Part shown: positions 25,912 to 35,279 of the stretch, in pieces
Layout: each line of letters starts with the position of its first letter
Numbering within the stretch: position 1 is the stretch's first letter
DNA from: Pseudomonas lactucae
Lineage (GTDB): Bacteria; Pseudomonadota; Gammaproteobacteria; Pseudomonadales; Pseudomonadaceae
DNA: 64,000 nt
Direction of reading: 5' to 3'
Assembly (NCBI RefSeq): GCF_016937615.1
Contig: NZ_JAFHKI010000088.1
Coordinates: forward strand, 1 to 64,000
The notes under the pieces: model-generated
Database searches by the model: none
Seen by the model: the letters and a program-made list of their open reading frames with translations, nothing else
What the model was told of the DNA's origin: nothing
Program-made: the position numbers and the translations under genes

Positions 25912-27274
25912 GGCCATGACGTTCAGCGAACTGTCCCAGGCCCTGTCGGCCCGCGTCCTGTCGAGCGATTGCCGCTTCGACGGCGTGAGTATCGACAGCC
26001 GCGCGATCAAGCCGGGGCAATTGTTTGTCGCCTTGACCGGGCCGCGCTTCGACGGCCACGACTACCTTAATGATGTCGCCGCCAAAGGCGCCGTCGGCGC
26101 ATTGGTGCAGTGTGAAGTACCTGAGTCGACCTTGCCGCAGTTGCTGGTCGCCGATACCCGCCTGGCCCTGGGCCAACTGGGTGCGCTGAACCGCGCCGCG
26201 TTCGATAAGCCGGTTGCAGCCGTCACCGGCTCCAGCGGCAAGACCACAGTCAAGGAACTGCTCGCCGGTGTACTGCGTACCCGTGGTCCGGTGCTGGCGA
26301 CCCGTGGCAACCTGAACAACGATTTCGGCGCGCCGCTGACCCTGCTCGAACTGGCCCCGGAACACACGGCGGCCGTGATCGAGCTGGGGGCGTCGCGTAT
26401 CGGTGAAATCGCCTATACCGTGGCGTTGACCAAGCCTCACGTGGCGATTATCAACAACGCCGGTACCGCCCACGTGGGTGAGTTCGGCGGCCCGGAAAAG
26501 ATCGTCGAAGCCAAGGGCGAAATCCTTGAAGGCCTCGATGCTTCGGGTACTGCGGTATTGAATCTCGACGACAAGGCCTTCGAGACCTGGCGTGCCCGCG
26601 CCGCCGGTCGCAAGATCCTGACGTTTGCCGTGCTGAACGCTGCCGCCGATTTCCATGCATCCGACATCACTGTCGATGCCCGTGGCTGTCCGTCGTTCAC
26701 CCTGCACACCCCGCAGGGTAGCGAGCCGGTGCAACTGAACCTGCTCGGCAACCATAACGTTGCCAACGCCCTGGCCGCCGCCGCCGCCGCCCACGCCCTG
26801 GGCGTGTCGCTGTTCGGTATCGCCACTGGCCTGGGGGCGGTGCAGCCGGTCAAGGGCCGCACCGTCGCGCAGTTGGCGACCAACGGCATGCGCGTGATCG
26901 ATGACACCTACAACGCCAACCCGTCCTCTATCAATGCCGCCGTCGATCTGCTTAAAGGCTTCGACGGCCGCAAGGTGCTGGTCCTGGGCGATATCGGCGA
27001 GTTGGGCGAATGGGCGGAGCAAGGCCACCGCGAAGTCGGCGCGTATGCCGCCGGTAAAGTCGACGCGCTCTACGCCGTCGGCCCGAACATGGCCTACGCC
27101 GTGAATGCCTTTGGCCCCGGTGCGCAGCACTTCGCCACCCAGGCCGAGCTGATCCAGGCGCTGACGGCGGCCGAACACGATAAACACACAACCATTTTGA
27201 TCAAGGGATCGCGCAGCGCGGTGATGGAAAACGTCGTCGTAGCCTTGTGTGGCTCAAGTACGGAGAAACATTAA
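25904..27274 (+). CDS. murF: UDP-MurNAc-tripeptide-D-Ala-D-Ala ligase MurF
   Basis: 456-aa Mur ligase that adds D-Ala-D-Ala to complete the pentapeptide precursor. It has the P-loop AAVTGSSGKTTVKELL, the central NNDFGAPLTLLEL and the C-terminal DDTYNANPSSINAA. ATG 25904 (MLKAMTF) overlaps the end of murE by 8 bp; ATG 25916 is an alternative. The stop TAA shares a base with the mraY start. Confidence 0.95.
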   Translation: MLKAMTFSELSQALSARVLSSDCRFDGVSIDSRAIKPGQLFVALTGPRFDGHDYLNDVAAKGAVGALVQCEVPESTLPQLLVADTRLALGQLGALNRAAFDKPVAAVTGSSGKTTVKELLAGVLRTRGPVLATRGNLNNDFGAPLTLLELAPEHTAAVIELGASRIGEIAYTVALTKPHVAIINNAGTAHVGEFGGPEKIVEAKGEILEGLDASGTAVLNLDDKAFETWRARAAGRKILTFAVLNAAADFHASDITVDARGCPSFTLHTPQGSEPVQLNLLGNHNVANALAAAAAAHALGVSLFGIATGLGAVQPVKGRTVAQLATNGMRVIDDTYNANPSSINAAVDLLKGFDGRKVLVLGDIGELGEWAEQGHREVGAYAAGKVDALYAVGPNMAYAVNAFGPGAQHFATQAELIQALTAAEHDKHTTILIKGSRSAVMENVVVALCGSSTEKH

Positions 27275-28356
27275 TGCTGCTGCTGCTGGCTGAGTATCTG
27301 CAACAGTTCCACAAAGGCTTTGCGGTCTTTCAGTACCTGACCCTGCGCGGGATCCTGGGTGTACTGACCGCGCTGTCGCTGTCGCTGTTTTTAGGGCCGT
27401 GGATGATCCGCACCCTGCAGAACCTGCAAATTGGTCAATCGGTTCGTAATGACGGCCCGCAGTCGCACCTGTCCAAGTCCGGTACCCCGACCATGGGCGG
27501 CGCGCTGATCCTGTCGTCCATCGGCATCAGCACCTTGCTGTGGGCCGATCTGCATAACCGTTACGTGTGGGTGGTCCTGCTGGTGACGCTGTTGTTCGGC
27601 GCCATCGGTTGGGTCGATGACTACCGCAAGGTGATCGAGAAGAACTCCAAGGGGTTGCCGAGTCGCTGGAAGTATTTCTGGCAGTCCGTGTTCGGCCTTG
27701 CCGCCGCGATTTTCCTCTACACCACGGCGCCAAGCGCGGTGGAAACCACCTTGATCATCCCGATGCTCAAGGACGCCAGTATTCCACTGGGTATTGGCTT
27801 CGTGGTGCTGACCTATTTCGTGATCGTCGGCTCCAGCAACGCGGTGAACCTGACCGACGGCCTCGACGGCCTGGCGATCATGCCGACGGTGATGGTGGGC
27901 GGTGCGCTCGGTATCTTCTGCTACCTGTCGGGTAACGTGAAATTCGCCGAATACCTGCTGATTCCTTACGTGCCGGGCGCGGGCGAGCTGATCGTGTTCT
28001 GCGGCGCGCTGATCGGTGCCGGCCTGGGATTCCTGTGGTTCAACACCTACCCGGCACAAGTCTTCATGGGTGACGTCGGCGCGCTGGCGCTGGGCGCGGC
28101 CCTGGGCACCATCGCGGTGATCGTTCGTCAGGAAATCGTGTTGTTCATCATGGGCGGTGTGTTCGTGATGGAAACCCTGTCGGTGGTCATCCAGGTGGCG
28201 TCCTTCAAGTTGACCGGGCGCCGCGTGTTCCGCATGGCGCCGATCCACCACCACTTTGAACTCAAGGGCTGGCCCGAGCCACGCGTGATTGTCCGTTTCT
28301 GGATCATCACCGTGATTCTGGTCCTGGTCGGCCTTGCCACCCTGAAACTGAGGTAG
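27274..28356 (+). CDS. mraY: Phospho-MurNAc-pentapeptide translocase MraY
   Basis: 360-aa polytopic inner-membrane enzyme (about ten helices) that makes lipid I from UDP-MurNAc-pentapeptide and undecaprenyl phosphate. Catalytic motifs are VDDYRKVIEKNSKG, NAVNLTDGLDGLA and the histidine loop APIHHHFELKGW. The start at MLLLLLAEYLQQF overlaps the murF stop. Confidence 0.96.
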   Translation: MLLLLAEYLQQFHKGFAVFQYLTLRGILGVLTALSLSLFLGPWMIRTLQNLQIGQSVRNDGPQSHLSKSGTPTMGGALILSSIGISTLLWADLHNRYVWVVLLVTLLFGAIGWVDDYRKVIEKNSKGLPSRWKYFWQSVFGLAAAIFLYTTAPSAVETTLIIPMLKDASIPLGIGFVVLTYFVIVGSSNAVNLTDGLDGLAIMPTVMVGGALGIFCYLSGNVKFAEYLLIPYVPGAGELIVFCGALIGAGLGFLWFNTYPAQVFMGDVGALALGAALGTIAVIVRQEIVLFIMGGVFVMETLSVVIQVASFKLTGRRVFRMAPIHHHFELKGWPEPRVIVRFWIITVILVLVGLATLKLR

Positions 28357-28362
28357 AAACGA

Positions 28363-29708
28363 GTGTCCCTGATCGCTTCAGACCACTTCCGCATCGTTGT
28401 CGGCCTCGGCAAGAGCGGCATGTCCCTGGTTCGCTTCCTGGCGAACGGGGCACGTCGTTTGCCGTGGCCGATACGCGGGAAAATCCACCGGAGCTGGTCA
28501 CGCTGCGCCGTGACTACCCGCACGTGGAAGTGCGTTGTGGCGAGTTGGATGTCGAGTTTCTATGCCGCGCCGATGAGCTTTACGTGAGCCCTGGCCTGGC
28601 CCTGGCGACACCGGCCCTGCAAGCCGCTGCGGCGCGTGGCGTGAAGCTGTCGGGCGATATCGACCTGTTTGCGCGTCACGCGAAGGCGCCGATCGTGGCC
28701 ATCAGCGGTTCCAACGCAAAAAGCACCGTGACCACCCTGGTTGGCGAGATGGCCGTGGCGGCCGGCAAACGCGTGGCCGTGGGCGGCAACCTCGGCACGC
28801 CAGCACTGGACCTGCTCAGCAATGAGGTCGAGCTGTACGTGATGGAGCTGTCGAGCTTCCAGCTGGAAACCACCCACGACCTGGGCGCTGAAGTGGCCAC
28901 CGTGTTGAACGTCAGTGAAGACCACATGGACCGCTACAGCGGCCTGCCTGCGTATCACCTGGCCAAGCACCGGATCTTCCGCGGCGCCAAGCAGTTTGTG
29001 GTCAACCGCCAGGATGCCCTGAGCCGTCCGCTGATCGGCGAGGGCATGCCCTGCTGGACCTTCGGCCTGGGCAAACCTGACTTCAAGGCCTTCGGCATCC
29101 GCGAAGAAAACGGCGAGAAATACCTGGCCTTCGAATTCCAGAACCTGATGCCGGTGCGCGAGCTGAAAATTCGTGGCGCCCATAACCAGTCCAACGCCCT
29201 GGCCGCGTTGGCGTTGGGGCATGCGGTCGGCTTGCCGTTCGACGCCATGCTGTCGAGCCTGCGCACCTTCGGCGGCCTTGAACACCGTTGCCAATGGGTG
29301 CGCGACCTGGACGGCGTCAGCTATTACAACGACTCCAAGGCCACCAACGTCGGCGCGGCATTGGCCGCTATCGAAGGCCTGGGCGCCGATATCGACGGCA
29401 AGCTGGTGCTGATCGCCGGTGGCGATGGCAAGGGGGCCGACTTTAAAGACCTTAAAGCGCCCGTTGCCGCGCATTGCCGCGCCGTGGTGTTGATGGGCCG
29501 CGATGCTGATTTGATCGCCGCTGCCCTGGGTGATGCCGTGCCGCAAGTGCGCGCCACGTCCCTGGACGACGCGATCGCCCAGTGCAAAGCCCTTGCCCAG
29601 CCGGGCGATGCGGTGCTGCTGTCGCCGGCGTGCGCCAGTTTCGACATGTTCAAGAACTACGAAGAGCGCGGCCAGCTGTTCGCCCGCGCCGTGGAGGCCT
29701 TGGCATGA
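28363..29708 (+). CDS. murD: UDP-MurNAc-alanine-D-glutamate ligase MurD, frameshifted as read
   Basis: Starts at GTG 28363 (SLIASDHFRIVVGLGKSG), 6 bp after mraY. The frame is lost near 28446 at GCGAACGGGGCACG. One extra base, e.g. AACCGGGGC, gives LANRGTSFAVADTREN and joins the downstream frame ending at 29708, for 448 aa, the length of P. aeruginosa MurD. Downstream are the ATP loop ISGSNAKSTVTTL, NVSEDHMDRY and the C-terminal LLSPACASFDMF. MurD is essential, so the frameshift is almost certainly a sequence error. Confidence 0.92.
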
Positions 29709-30928
29709 GTATCGACTTCAGAAACATCATCAAGCCGTACCCGTCGCCGATCATCACCGGGCGCGGTATCGACCTCGACTTCCCGATGCTCGCCGGTTGC
29801 CTCGCGTTGCTGGGCCTGGGCCTGGTGATGATCACCTCGGCGTCCTCAGAAGTGGCCGCCGTGCAGTCGGGCAACACCCTGTACATGATGATCCGTCACC
29901 TGGTGTACCTGATCATCGGCCTGGGCACATGCATCGTTACCATGATGATCCCCATCGCCACCTGGCAACGCCTGGGTTGGCTGATGCTGATCGGTGCGTT
30001 CGGCTTGCTGGTCATGGTGATCCTGCCGGGCATCGGCCGCGAAGTGAACGGCTCCATGCGCTGGATCGGCTTCGGTGCGTTCAACGTGCAACCGTCGGAA
30101 ATCGCCAAGGTATTCGTGGTGATTTACCTGGCCGGTTACCTGGTCCGTCGCCAGAAAGAAGTGCGCGAAAGCTGGATGGGCTTCTTCAAACCGTTCATCG
30201 TGCTGCTGCCCATGGCCGGCCTGTTGCTGATGGAACCCGACTTCGGCGCCACCGTGGTCATGATGGGCGCTGCGGCGGCGATGTTGTTTCTCGGCGGCGT
30301 CGGCTTGTTCCGGTTCACCTTGATGGTGGTGCTGGCGGTGGCCGCGGTGACTGTTCTGGTGCAGGCGCAACCCTACCGGATGGCGCGTCTTATCACCTTT
30401 ACCGACCCTTGGTCCGATCAGTTCGGGTCAGGCTATCAACTGACCCAGGCCTTGATTGCCTTCGGTCGCGGCGAGTGGCTGGGCGTGGGCCTGGGCAACA
30501 GCGTGCAGAAGCAGTTCTACCTGCCCGAAGCGCACACCGACTTCGTGTTCTCGGTGCTTGCCGAAGAACTGGGCGTGGTGGGTTCGCTGTGCACCGTGGC
30601 CCTGTTCGTATTCGTTTGCGTGCGCGGCATGTACATCGGCTTGTGGGCCGAGAAGGCCAAGCAATATTTCGCCGCGTATGTGGCCTATGGCTTGTCGTTC
30701 CTGTGGATCGGCCAGTTCCTGATCAACATCGGCGTGAACGTCGGGCTGCTGCCGACCAAAGGCCTGACATTGCCGTTCCTCAGCTACGGCGGCAGTTCGT
30801 TGGTGATTTGCTGCGCCTGTCTGGGCTTGTTGCTGCGCATCGAGTGGGAGAGTCGAACCCACCTGGGCAGCGAAGAGATGGAGTTCAGCGAAAGCGACTT
30901 CGCCGAGGAGCCGACCCATGGGCGCTAA
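29705..30928 (+). CDS. ftsW: Septal peptidoglycan polymerase FtsW
   Basis: 407-aa SEDS-family glycosyltransferase with about ten membrane helices; with FtsI it forms the septal synthase. Conserved parts are GREVNGSMRWIGFG, the periplasmic-loop PEAHTDFVFSVLAEELG and the C-terminal PFLSYGGSSLV. ATG 29705 overlaps the murD stop (ATGA). Longer in-frame starts upstream lie inside murD. Confidence 0.95.
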   Translation: MSIDFRNIIKPYPSPIITGRGIDLDFPMLAGCLALLGLGLVMITSASSEVAAVQSGNTLYMMIRHLVYLIIGLGTCIVTMMIPIATWQRLGWLMLIGAFGLLVMVILPGIGREVNGSMRWIGFGAFNVQPSEIAKVFVVIYLAGYLVRRQKEVRESWMGFFKPFIVLLPMAGLLLMEPDFGATVVMMGAAAAMLFLGGVGLFRFTLMVVLAVAAVTVLVQAQPYRMARLITFTDPWSDQFGSGYQLTQALIAFGRGEWLGVGLGNSVQKQFYLPEAHTDFVFSVLAEELGVVGSLCTVALFVFVCVRGMYIGLWAEKAKQYFAAYVAYGLSFLWIGQFLINIGVNVGLLPTKGLTLPFLSYGGSSLVICCACLGLLLRIEWESRTHLGSEEMEFSESDFAEEPTHGR

Positions 30929-31988
30929 TGTGCTGATCATGGCCGGCGGCACCGGGGGGCATGTGTTCCCGGCCCTGGCCTGTGCCCGTGAGTTCCAGAA
31001 CCGTGGTTACACCGTGCACTGGTTGGGAACGCCGCGTGGCATTGAAAACGAATTGGTGCCGGCCGCCGGTTTGCCGCTGCATCTGATCAACGTCACCGGT
31101 CTGCGCGGCAAGGGCAAATTGTCCCTGCTCAAGGCGCCGTTCGTGTTGCTCAAGGCCGTATGGCAGGCGCGCAAGGTCATCCGTGACGTGAAGCCGGTGT
31201 GCGTACTCGGTTTTGGTGGTTATGTGACCGGCCCCGGTGGCGTCGCCGCCAGGCTCGCCGGTGTGCCGGTGATCGTGCACGAACAGAACGCCGTCGCCGG
31301 TACCGCCAACCGTTTGCTGGTGCCCTTGGCCGCGCGGGTGTGTGAAGCGTTCCCGAACACCTTCGGTGCATCGAGCAAACGTCGCACCACCGGCAACCCG
31401 GTGCGCACCGAACTGTTCATGGATATCGCGCGTCAGGCCCTGGCCGGGCGCAAGGCGCATCTGCTGATCCTGGGCGGAAGCCTGGGCGCGGAGCCGTTGA
31501 ACAAGTTGCTGCCGGAAGCGGTGGCGCAACTTCCTCAGGAAGTGCGCCCGGAAATCTTCCACCAGGCCGGCAAGAACCACGATGAAGTCACCGCCACGCG
31601 TTACCGCGACGCCGGTGTCGAGGCGAACGTACAGCCTTTCATCAAAGACATGGCCCAAGCCTATGGCTGGGCCGACCTGGTGGTCTGTCGCGCTGGTGCG
31701 CTGACCGTCAGTGAACTGGCCGCCGCCGGTCTGCCGTCGTTGCTGGTGCCTTTGCCCCATGCGATCGACGATCACCAGACCCGCAACGCCGAATATTTGG
31801 CCGGGGAGGGCGCTGCCTTCCTGCTGCCGCAAAGAACGACTGGCGCCGCCGATTTGGCCGCACGCCTGACCGAGGTTTTGATGCAACCCGAACGACTCAA
31901 CCGCATGGCGAGCACCGCAAGCCGCCTGGCCAAACCTGACGCAACCCGCACCGTGGTCGATATCTGCCTGGAGGTGGCCCATGGTTGA
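30918..31988 (+). CDS. murG: UDP-GlcNAc:lipid I transferase MurG
   Basis: 356-aa peripheral membrane glycosyltransferase (GT28) that makes lipid II. N-terminal glycine-rich loop MAGGTGGHVFPALA, then LGFGGYVTGPGG, HEQNAVAGTANRLL, and in the C-domain LGGSLGAEPLN and PLPHAIDDHQTRNAEYL. Its start overlaps ftsW by 11 bp and its end overlaps murC by 8 bp. Confidence 0.96.
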   Translation: MGANVLIMAGGTGGHVFPALACAREFQNRGYTVHWLGTPRGIENELVPAAGLPLHLINVTGLRGKGKLSLLKAPFVLLKAVWQARKVIRDVKPVCVLGFGGYVTGPGGVAARLAGVPVIVHEQNAVAGTANRLLVPLAARVCEAFPNTFGASSKRRTTGNPVRTELFMDIARQALAGRKAHLLILGGSLGAEPLNKLLPEAVAQLPQEVRPEIFHQAGKNHDEVTATRYRDAGVEANVQPFIKDMAQAYGWADLVVCRAGALTVSELAAAGLPSLLVPLPHAIDDHQTRNAEYLAGEGAAFLLPQRTTGAADLAARLTEVLMQPERLNRMASTASRLAKPDATRTVVDICLEVAHG

Positions 31989-33426
31989 GAATCAGAAAGC
32001 CATGCCACAACCGGAAATGCGCCGTATCCGTCGCATCCACTTCGTCGGGATCGGCGGCGTGGGCATGTGCGGTATTGCCGAAGTACTGCTGAACCTGGGC
32101 TACCAGGTCTCCGGTTCGGACTTGAAGGATTCGCCGGTCACCGAGCGCTTGAAGTCCTTTGGCGCACAGATTTTCATCGGCCACCGCGCCGAGAACGCCG
32201 CCGAGGCCGACGTGCTGGTGGTGTCCAGCGCCGTGAACACCTCCAACCCTGAAGTGGCCACCGCTCTTGAGCGCCGTATTCCCGTGGTACCGCGCGCCGA
32301 AATGCTGGCCGAGCTGATGCGCTATCGCCACGGCATTGCCGTCGCCGGTACTCACGGCAAAACCACCACTACCAGCCTGATCGCCTCGGTGTTCGCCGCC
32401 GGTGGCCTGGACCCGACTTTCGTGATCGGTGGCCGCCTGAATGCAGCCGGTACCAATGCCCAACTGGGCACCAGCCGCTACCTGATCGCCGAAGCCGACG
32501 AAAGCGATGCGAGCTTCCTGCACCTGCAACCGCTGGTAGCCGTGGTCACCAACATCGACGCCGACCACATGGCGACCTACGACGGCGACTTCAACAAGTT
32601 GAAGAAAACCTTCGTCGAGTTCCTGCACAACCTGCCGTTCTATGGGTTGGCCGTGGTGTGCCTGGACGACCCGGTGGTGCGCGAGATCCTGCCGCAGGTC
32701 AAACGCCCGACCGTGACCTACGGCTTCAGCGAGGACGCTGACGTGCGTGCGATCAATGTGCGCCAGGAAGGCATGCAAACCTATTTCACCGTGCTGCGTC
32801 CCGATCGCGAGCCGCTGGATGTGTCGGTGAACATGCCGGGCAACCACAACGTATTGAACTCCCTGGCAACCATCTGCATCGCCACCGACGAAGGCGTCAG
32901 CGATGAAGCCATCGTCGAAGGCCTGTCGCGCTTTGCCGGTGTCGGCCGTCGCTTCCAGGTCTACGGCCAACTGCCGGTAGACGGCGGTGACGTGATGCTG
33001 GTGGACGACTACGGTCACCACCCGACCGAGGTCGCCGCCGTAATCAAGGCCGTGCGTGGCGGCTGGCCGGAGCGCCGTCTGGTGATGGTGTACCAGCCAC
33101 ATCGCTACAGCCGCACCCGCGACTTGTACGACGATTTCGTCAATGTACTGGCCGATGCCAACGTACTGCTGCTGATGGAAGTCTACCCCGCCGGTGAAGA
33201 ACCGATCCCGGGCGCCGACAGCCGCAAGTTGTGCAACAGCATCCGTCAGCGTGGTCAGTTGGACCCGATCTACATCGAGCGCGGTGTCGACCTGGCGCCA
33301 ATCGTCAAGCCGCTGCTGCGTGCCGGGGACATTCTGCTGTGTCAGGGCGCCGGTGATATAGGCGGCCTTGCCCCCAAATTGCTGGCGAGCCCGCTGTTTG
33401 CGGTCAAGAAGGGGGCGTCGAAATGA
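31981..33426 (+). CDS. murC: UDP-MurNAc-L-alanine ligase MurC
   Basis: 481-aa first Mur ligase. N-terminal UDP-binding HFVGIGGVGMCGIAEVLLN, the ATP loop VAGTHGKTTTTSLIASVF, EADESDASFLHL and VDDYGHHPTEVAAV. All the usual elements are in frame. Start ATG 31981 overlaps murG, and the stop overlaps the ddlB start. Confidence 0.96.
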   Translation: MVENQKAMPQPEMRRIRRIHFVGIGGVGMCGIAEVLLNLGYQVSGSDLKDSPVTERLKSFGAQIFIGHRAENAAEADVLVVSSAVNTSNPEVATALERRIPVVPRAEMLAELMRYRHGIAVAGTHGKTTTTSLIASVFAAGGLDPTFVIGGRLNAAGTNAQLGTSRYLIAEADESDASFLHLQPLVAVVTNIDADHMATYDGDFNKLKKTFVEFLHNLPFYGLAVVCLDDPVVREILPQVKRPTVTYGFSEDADVRAINVRQEGMQTYFTVLRPDREPLDVSVNMPGNHNVLNSLATICIATDEGVSDEAIVEGLSRFAGVGRRFQVYGQLPVDGGDVMLVDDYGHHPTEVAAVIKAVRGGWPERRLVMVYQPHRYSRTRDLYDDFVNVLADANVLLLMEVYPAGEEPIPGADSRKLCNSIRQRGQLDPIYIERGVDLAPIVKPLLRAGDILLCQGAGDIGGLAPKLLASPLFAVKKGASK

Positions 33427-34391
33427 CCACTGACTACGCCTCTCTGTTTTCTACGATTGCGCCTGCCGAATTCGGCCGCGTGGCCGTGTTGTTCGGCGGC
33501 AAGAGCGCCGAGCGCGAAGTGTCGCTCAAGTCCGGCAATGCCGTGCTCGCGGCGCTGCAAAGCGCCGGCGTGAATGCGTTCGGTATCGACGTGGGCGATG
33601 ACTTCCTGGCGCGCTTGCAGGCCGAGAAGATCGACCGCGCCTTCATCATTCTTCACGGCCGTGGCGGTGAAGACGGCAGCATGCAGGGCCTGCTGGAGTG
33701 CGCCGGCATCCCTTACACCGGCAGCGGCATCCTTGCCTCGGCATTGGCGATGGACAAGTTGCGCACCAAGCAGGTGTGGCACAGCCTGGGGATTCCCACC
33801 CCGCGTCACAGCGTGCTGTGCAGCGAAGACGATTGTATTTCTGCGGCCAAGGAACTGGGCCTGCCTTTGATCGTCAAACCAGCCCATGAAGGCTCCAGTA
33901 TCGGCATGGCCAAAGTGAACTCGGCCGCCGAATTGATCGACGCATGGAAAGCGGCAAGTACCTACGATTCGCAAGTGTTGGTGGAACAGTGGATCCAGGG
34001 TCCCGAGTACACCATCGCCACCCTGCGTGGCCAGGTATTGCCGCCCATCGCATTGGGCACGCCCCACACTTTTTACGATTACGACGCCAAGTATGTGGCC
34101 TCCGATACCCAGTACCGGATCCCATGTGGCCTTGACGCAACCAAGGAACAGGAATTGATGGACCTCACGGCGAAAGCCTGTGAGGCGCTGGGTATCGCCG
34201 GTTGGGCACGGGCAGACGTGATGCAGGATGACCAGGGGAATTTCTGGTTCCTGGAAGTCAACACCGCACCGGGCATGACCGACCACAGCCTGGTCCCGAT
34301 GGCCGCTCGCGCCGCCGGTCTGGATTTCCAGCAACTGGTGCTGGCGATCCTGGCGGCAAGCGTCGCCGGTGAAGAAAGGAAACGAGGCTAA
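33423..34391 (+). CDS. ddlB: D-alanine-D-alanine ligase (DdlB)
   Basis: 322-aa ATP-grasp enzyme making D-Ala-D-Ala for MurF. Conserved elements are VAVLFGGKSAEREVSLKSG, HGRGGEDGSMQGLLE, KPAHEGSSIGM and the metal/ADP-binding FLEVNTAPGMTDHSLVP. Slightly longer than E. coli DdlB (306) because of an N-terminal extension of about 12 residues. It overlaps murC by 4 bp and ends 3 bp before ftsQ. Confidence 0.95.
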   Translation: MTTDYASLFSTIAPAEFGRVAVLFGGKSAEREVSLKSGNAVLAALQSAGVNAFGIDVGDDFLARLQAEKIDRAFIILHGRGGEDGSMQGLLECAGIPYTGSGILASALAMDKLRTKQVWHSLGIPTPRHSVLCSEDDCISAAKELGLPLIVKPAHEGSSIGMAKVNSAAELIDAWKAASTYDSQVLVEQWIQGPEYTIATLRGQVLPPIALGTPHTFYDYDAKYVASDTQYRIPCGLDATKEQELMDLTAKACEALGIAGWARADVMQDDQGNFWFLEVNTAPGMTDHSLVPMAARAAGLDFQQLVLAILAASVAGEERKRG

Positions 34392-34394
34392 GAC

Positions 34395-35264
34395 ATGAAA
34401 GGCGCATCGCTTCGTCATCAGCCCCCCCAAGCACCGAGCCGCAAGCCGGTGCCACGGGGTGCCAGCCGAATGGTGGCTAAAGAGCCGATGTCGGCGCGCC
34501 TGCCGAAAGCCAACTTTGGTTTCCTCAAGGCGCTGTTCTGGCCGGTGTTGCTGGTGGTGTTGGGCTTCGGCACGTATGAAGGCGCGCAGCGTCTGTTGCC
34601 GTACGCCGACCGGCCGATCACCAAGATCAGCGTGCAGGGCGACTTGAGCTACATCAGCCAGCAGGCGGTACAGCAGCGCATCGGCCCGTACCTGGCCGCG
34701 AGCTTCTTTACCATCGACCTGGCCGGTATGCGCTCGGAGCTGGAACAGATGCCGTGGATCGCCCATGCCGAAGTGCGCCGCGTATGGCCCGACCAGGTGA
34801 CGATCCGCCTGGAAGAACAACTGCCCGTGGCCCGTTGGGGCGATGAAGCGCTGTTGAACAACCAGGGCCAGGCGTTCACCCCGCGTGAACTGGCCAACTA
34901 CGAGCACCTGCCGCAGCTGTTCGGGCCGCAGCGGGCGCAACAGCAAGTGATGCAGCAGTACCAGGCCTTGAGTCAGATGCTGCGGCCACTGGGCTTCTCC
35001 ATTGCACGCCTGGAACTGCGTGAACGGGGCAGCTGGTTTTTGACGACCGGGGCAGGCAGTTCCGGCCCGGGTATCCAGTTGTTGCTGGGACGCGACCGCT
35101 TGGTGGAAAAGATGCGCCGCTTCATCGCCATCTATGACAAGACCTTGAAAGAACAGATTACGAACATTGCGAGCGTCGACCTGCGTTACGCCAACGGCCT
35201 TGCCGTCGGCTGGCGTGAACCGGCTGCGCCCACGGCAGCGCAGCCCGCTGTCGCGAAGAATTAA
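34395..35264 (+). CDS. ftsQ: Cell division protein FtsQ
   Basis: 289-aa bitopic division protein. A proline- and basic-rich cytoplasmic N-terminus (about 1-45), one membrane helix (about 48-68), a POTRA domain (ITKISVQGDLSYISQQAVQQ onward) and the FtsQ beta domain ending in VDLRYANGLAVGW. It scaffolds FtsB-FtsL at the septum. ftsA follows after 15 bp. Confidence 0.94.
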   Translation: MKGASLRHQPPQAPSRKPVPRGASRMVAKEPMSARLPKANFGFLKALFWPVLLVVLGFGTYEGAQRLLPYADRPITKISVQGDLSYISQQAVQQRIGPYLAASFFTIDLAGMRSELEQMPWIAHAEVRRVWPDQVTIRLEEQLPVARWGDEALLNNQGQAFTPRELANYEHLPQLFGPQRAQQQVMQQYQALSQMLRPLGFSIARLELRERGSWFLTTGAGSSGPGIQLLLGRDRLVEKMRRFIAIYDKTLKEQITNIASVDLRYANGLAVGWREPAAPTAAQPAVAKN

Positions 35265-35279
35265 GAAGAGGCAGGACCC

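Noticed and set aside
24292..26010. A 572-codon minus-strand frame opposite ftsI/murE
   Set aside because: Shadow of murE; no domain, ribosome site or conserved start.
29530..30936. A 468-codon plus-strand frame overlapping ftsW in another frame
   Set aside because: It is arginine- and proline-rich out-of-frame translation of ftsW.
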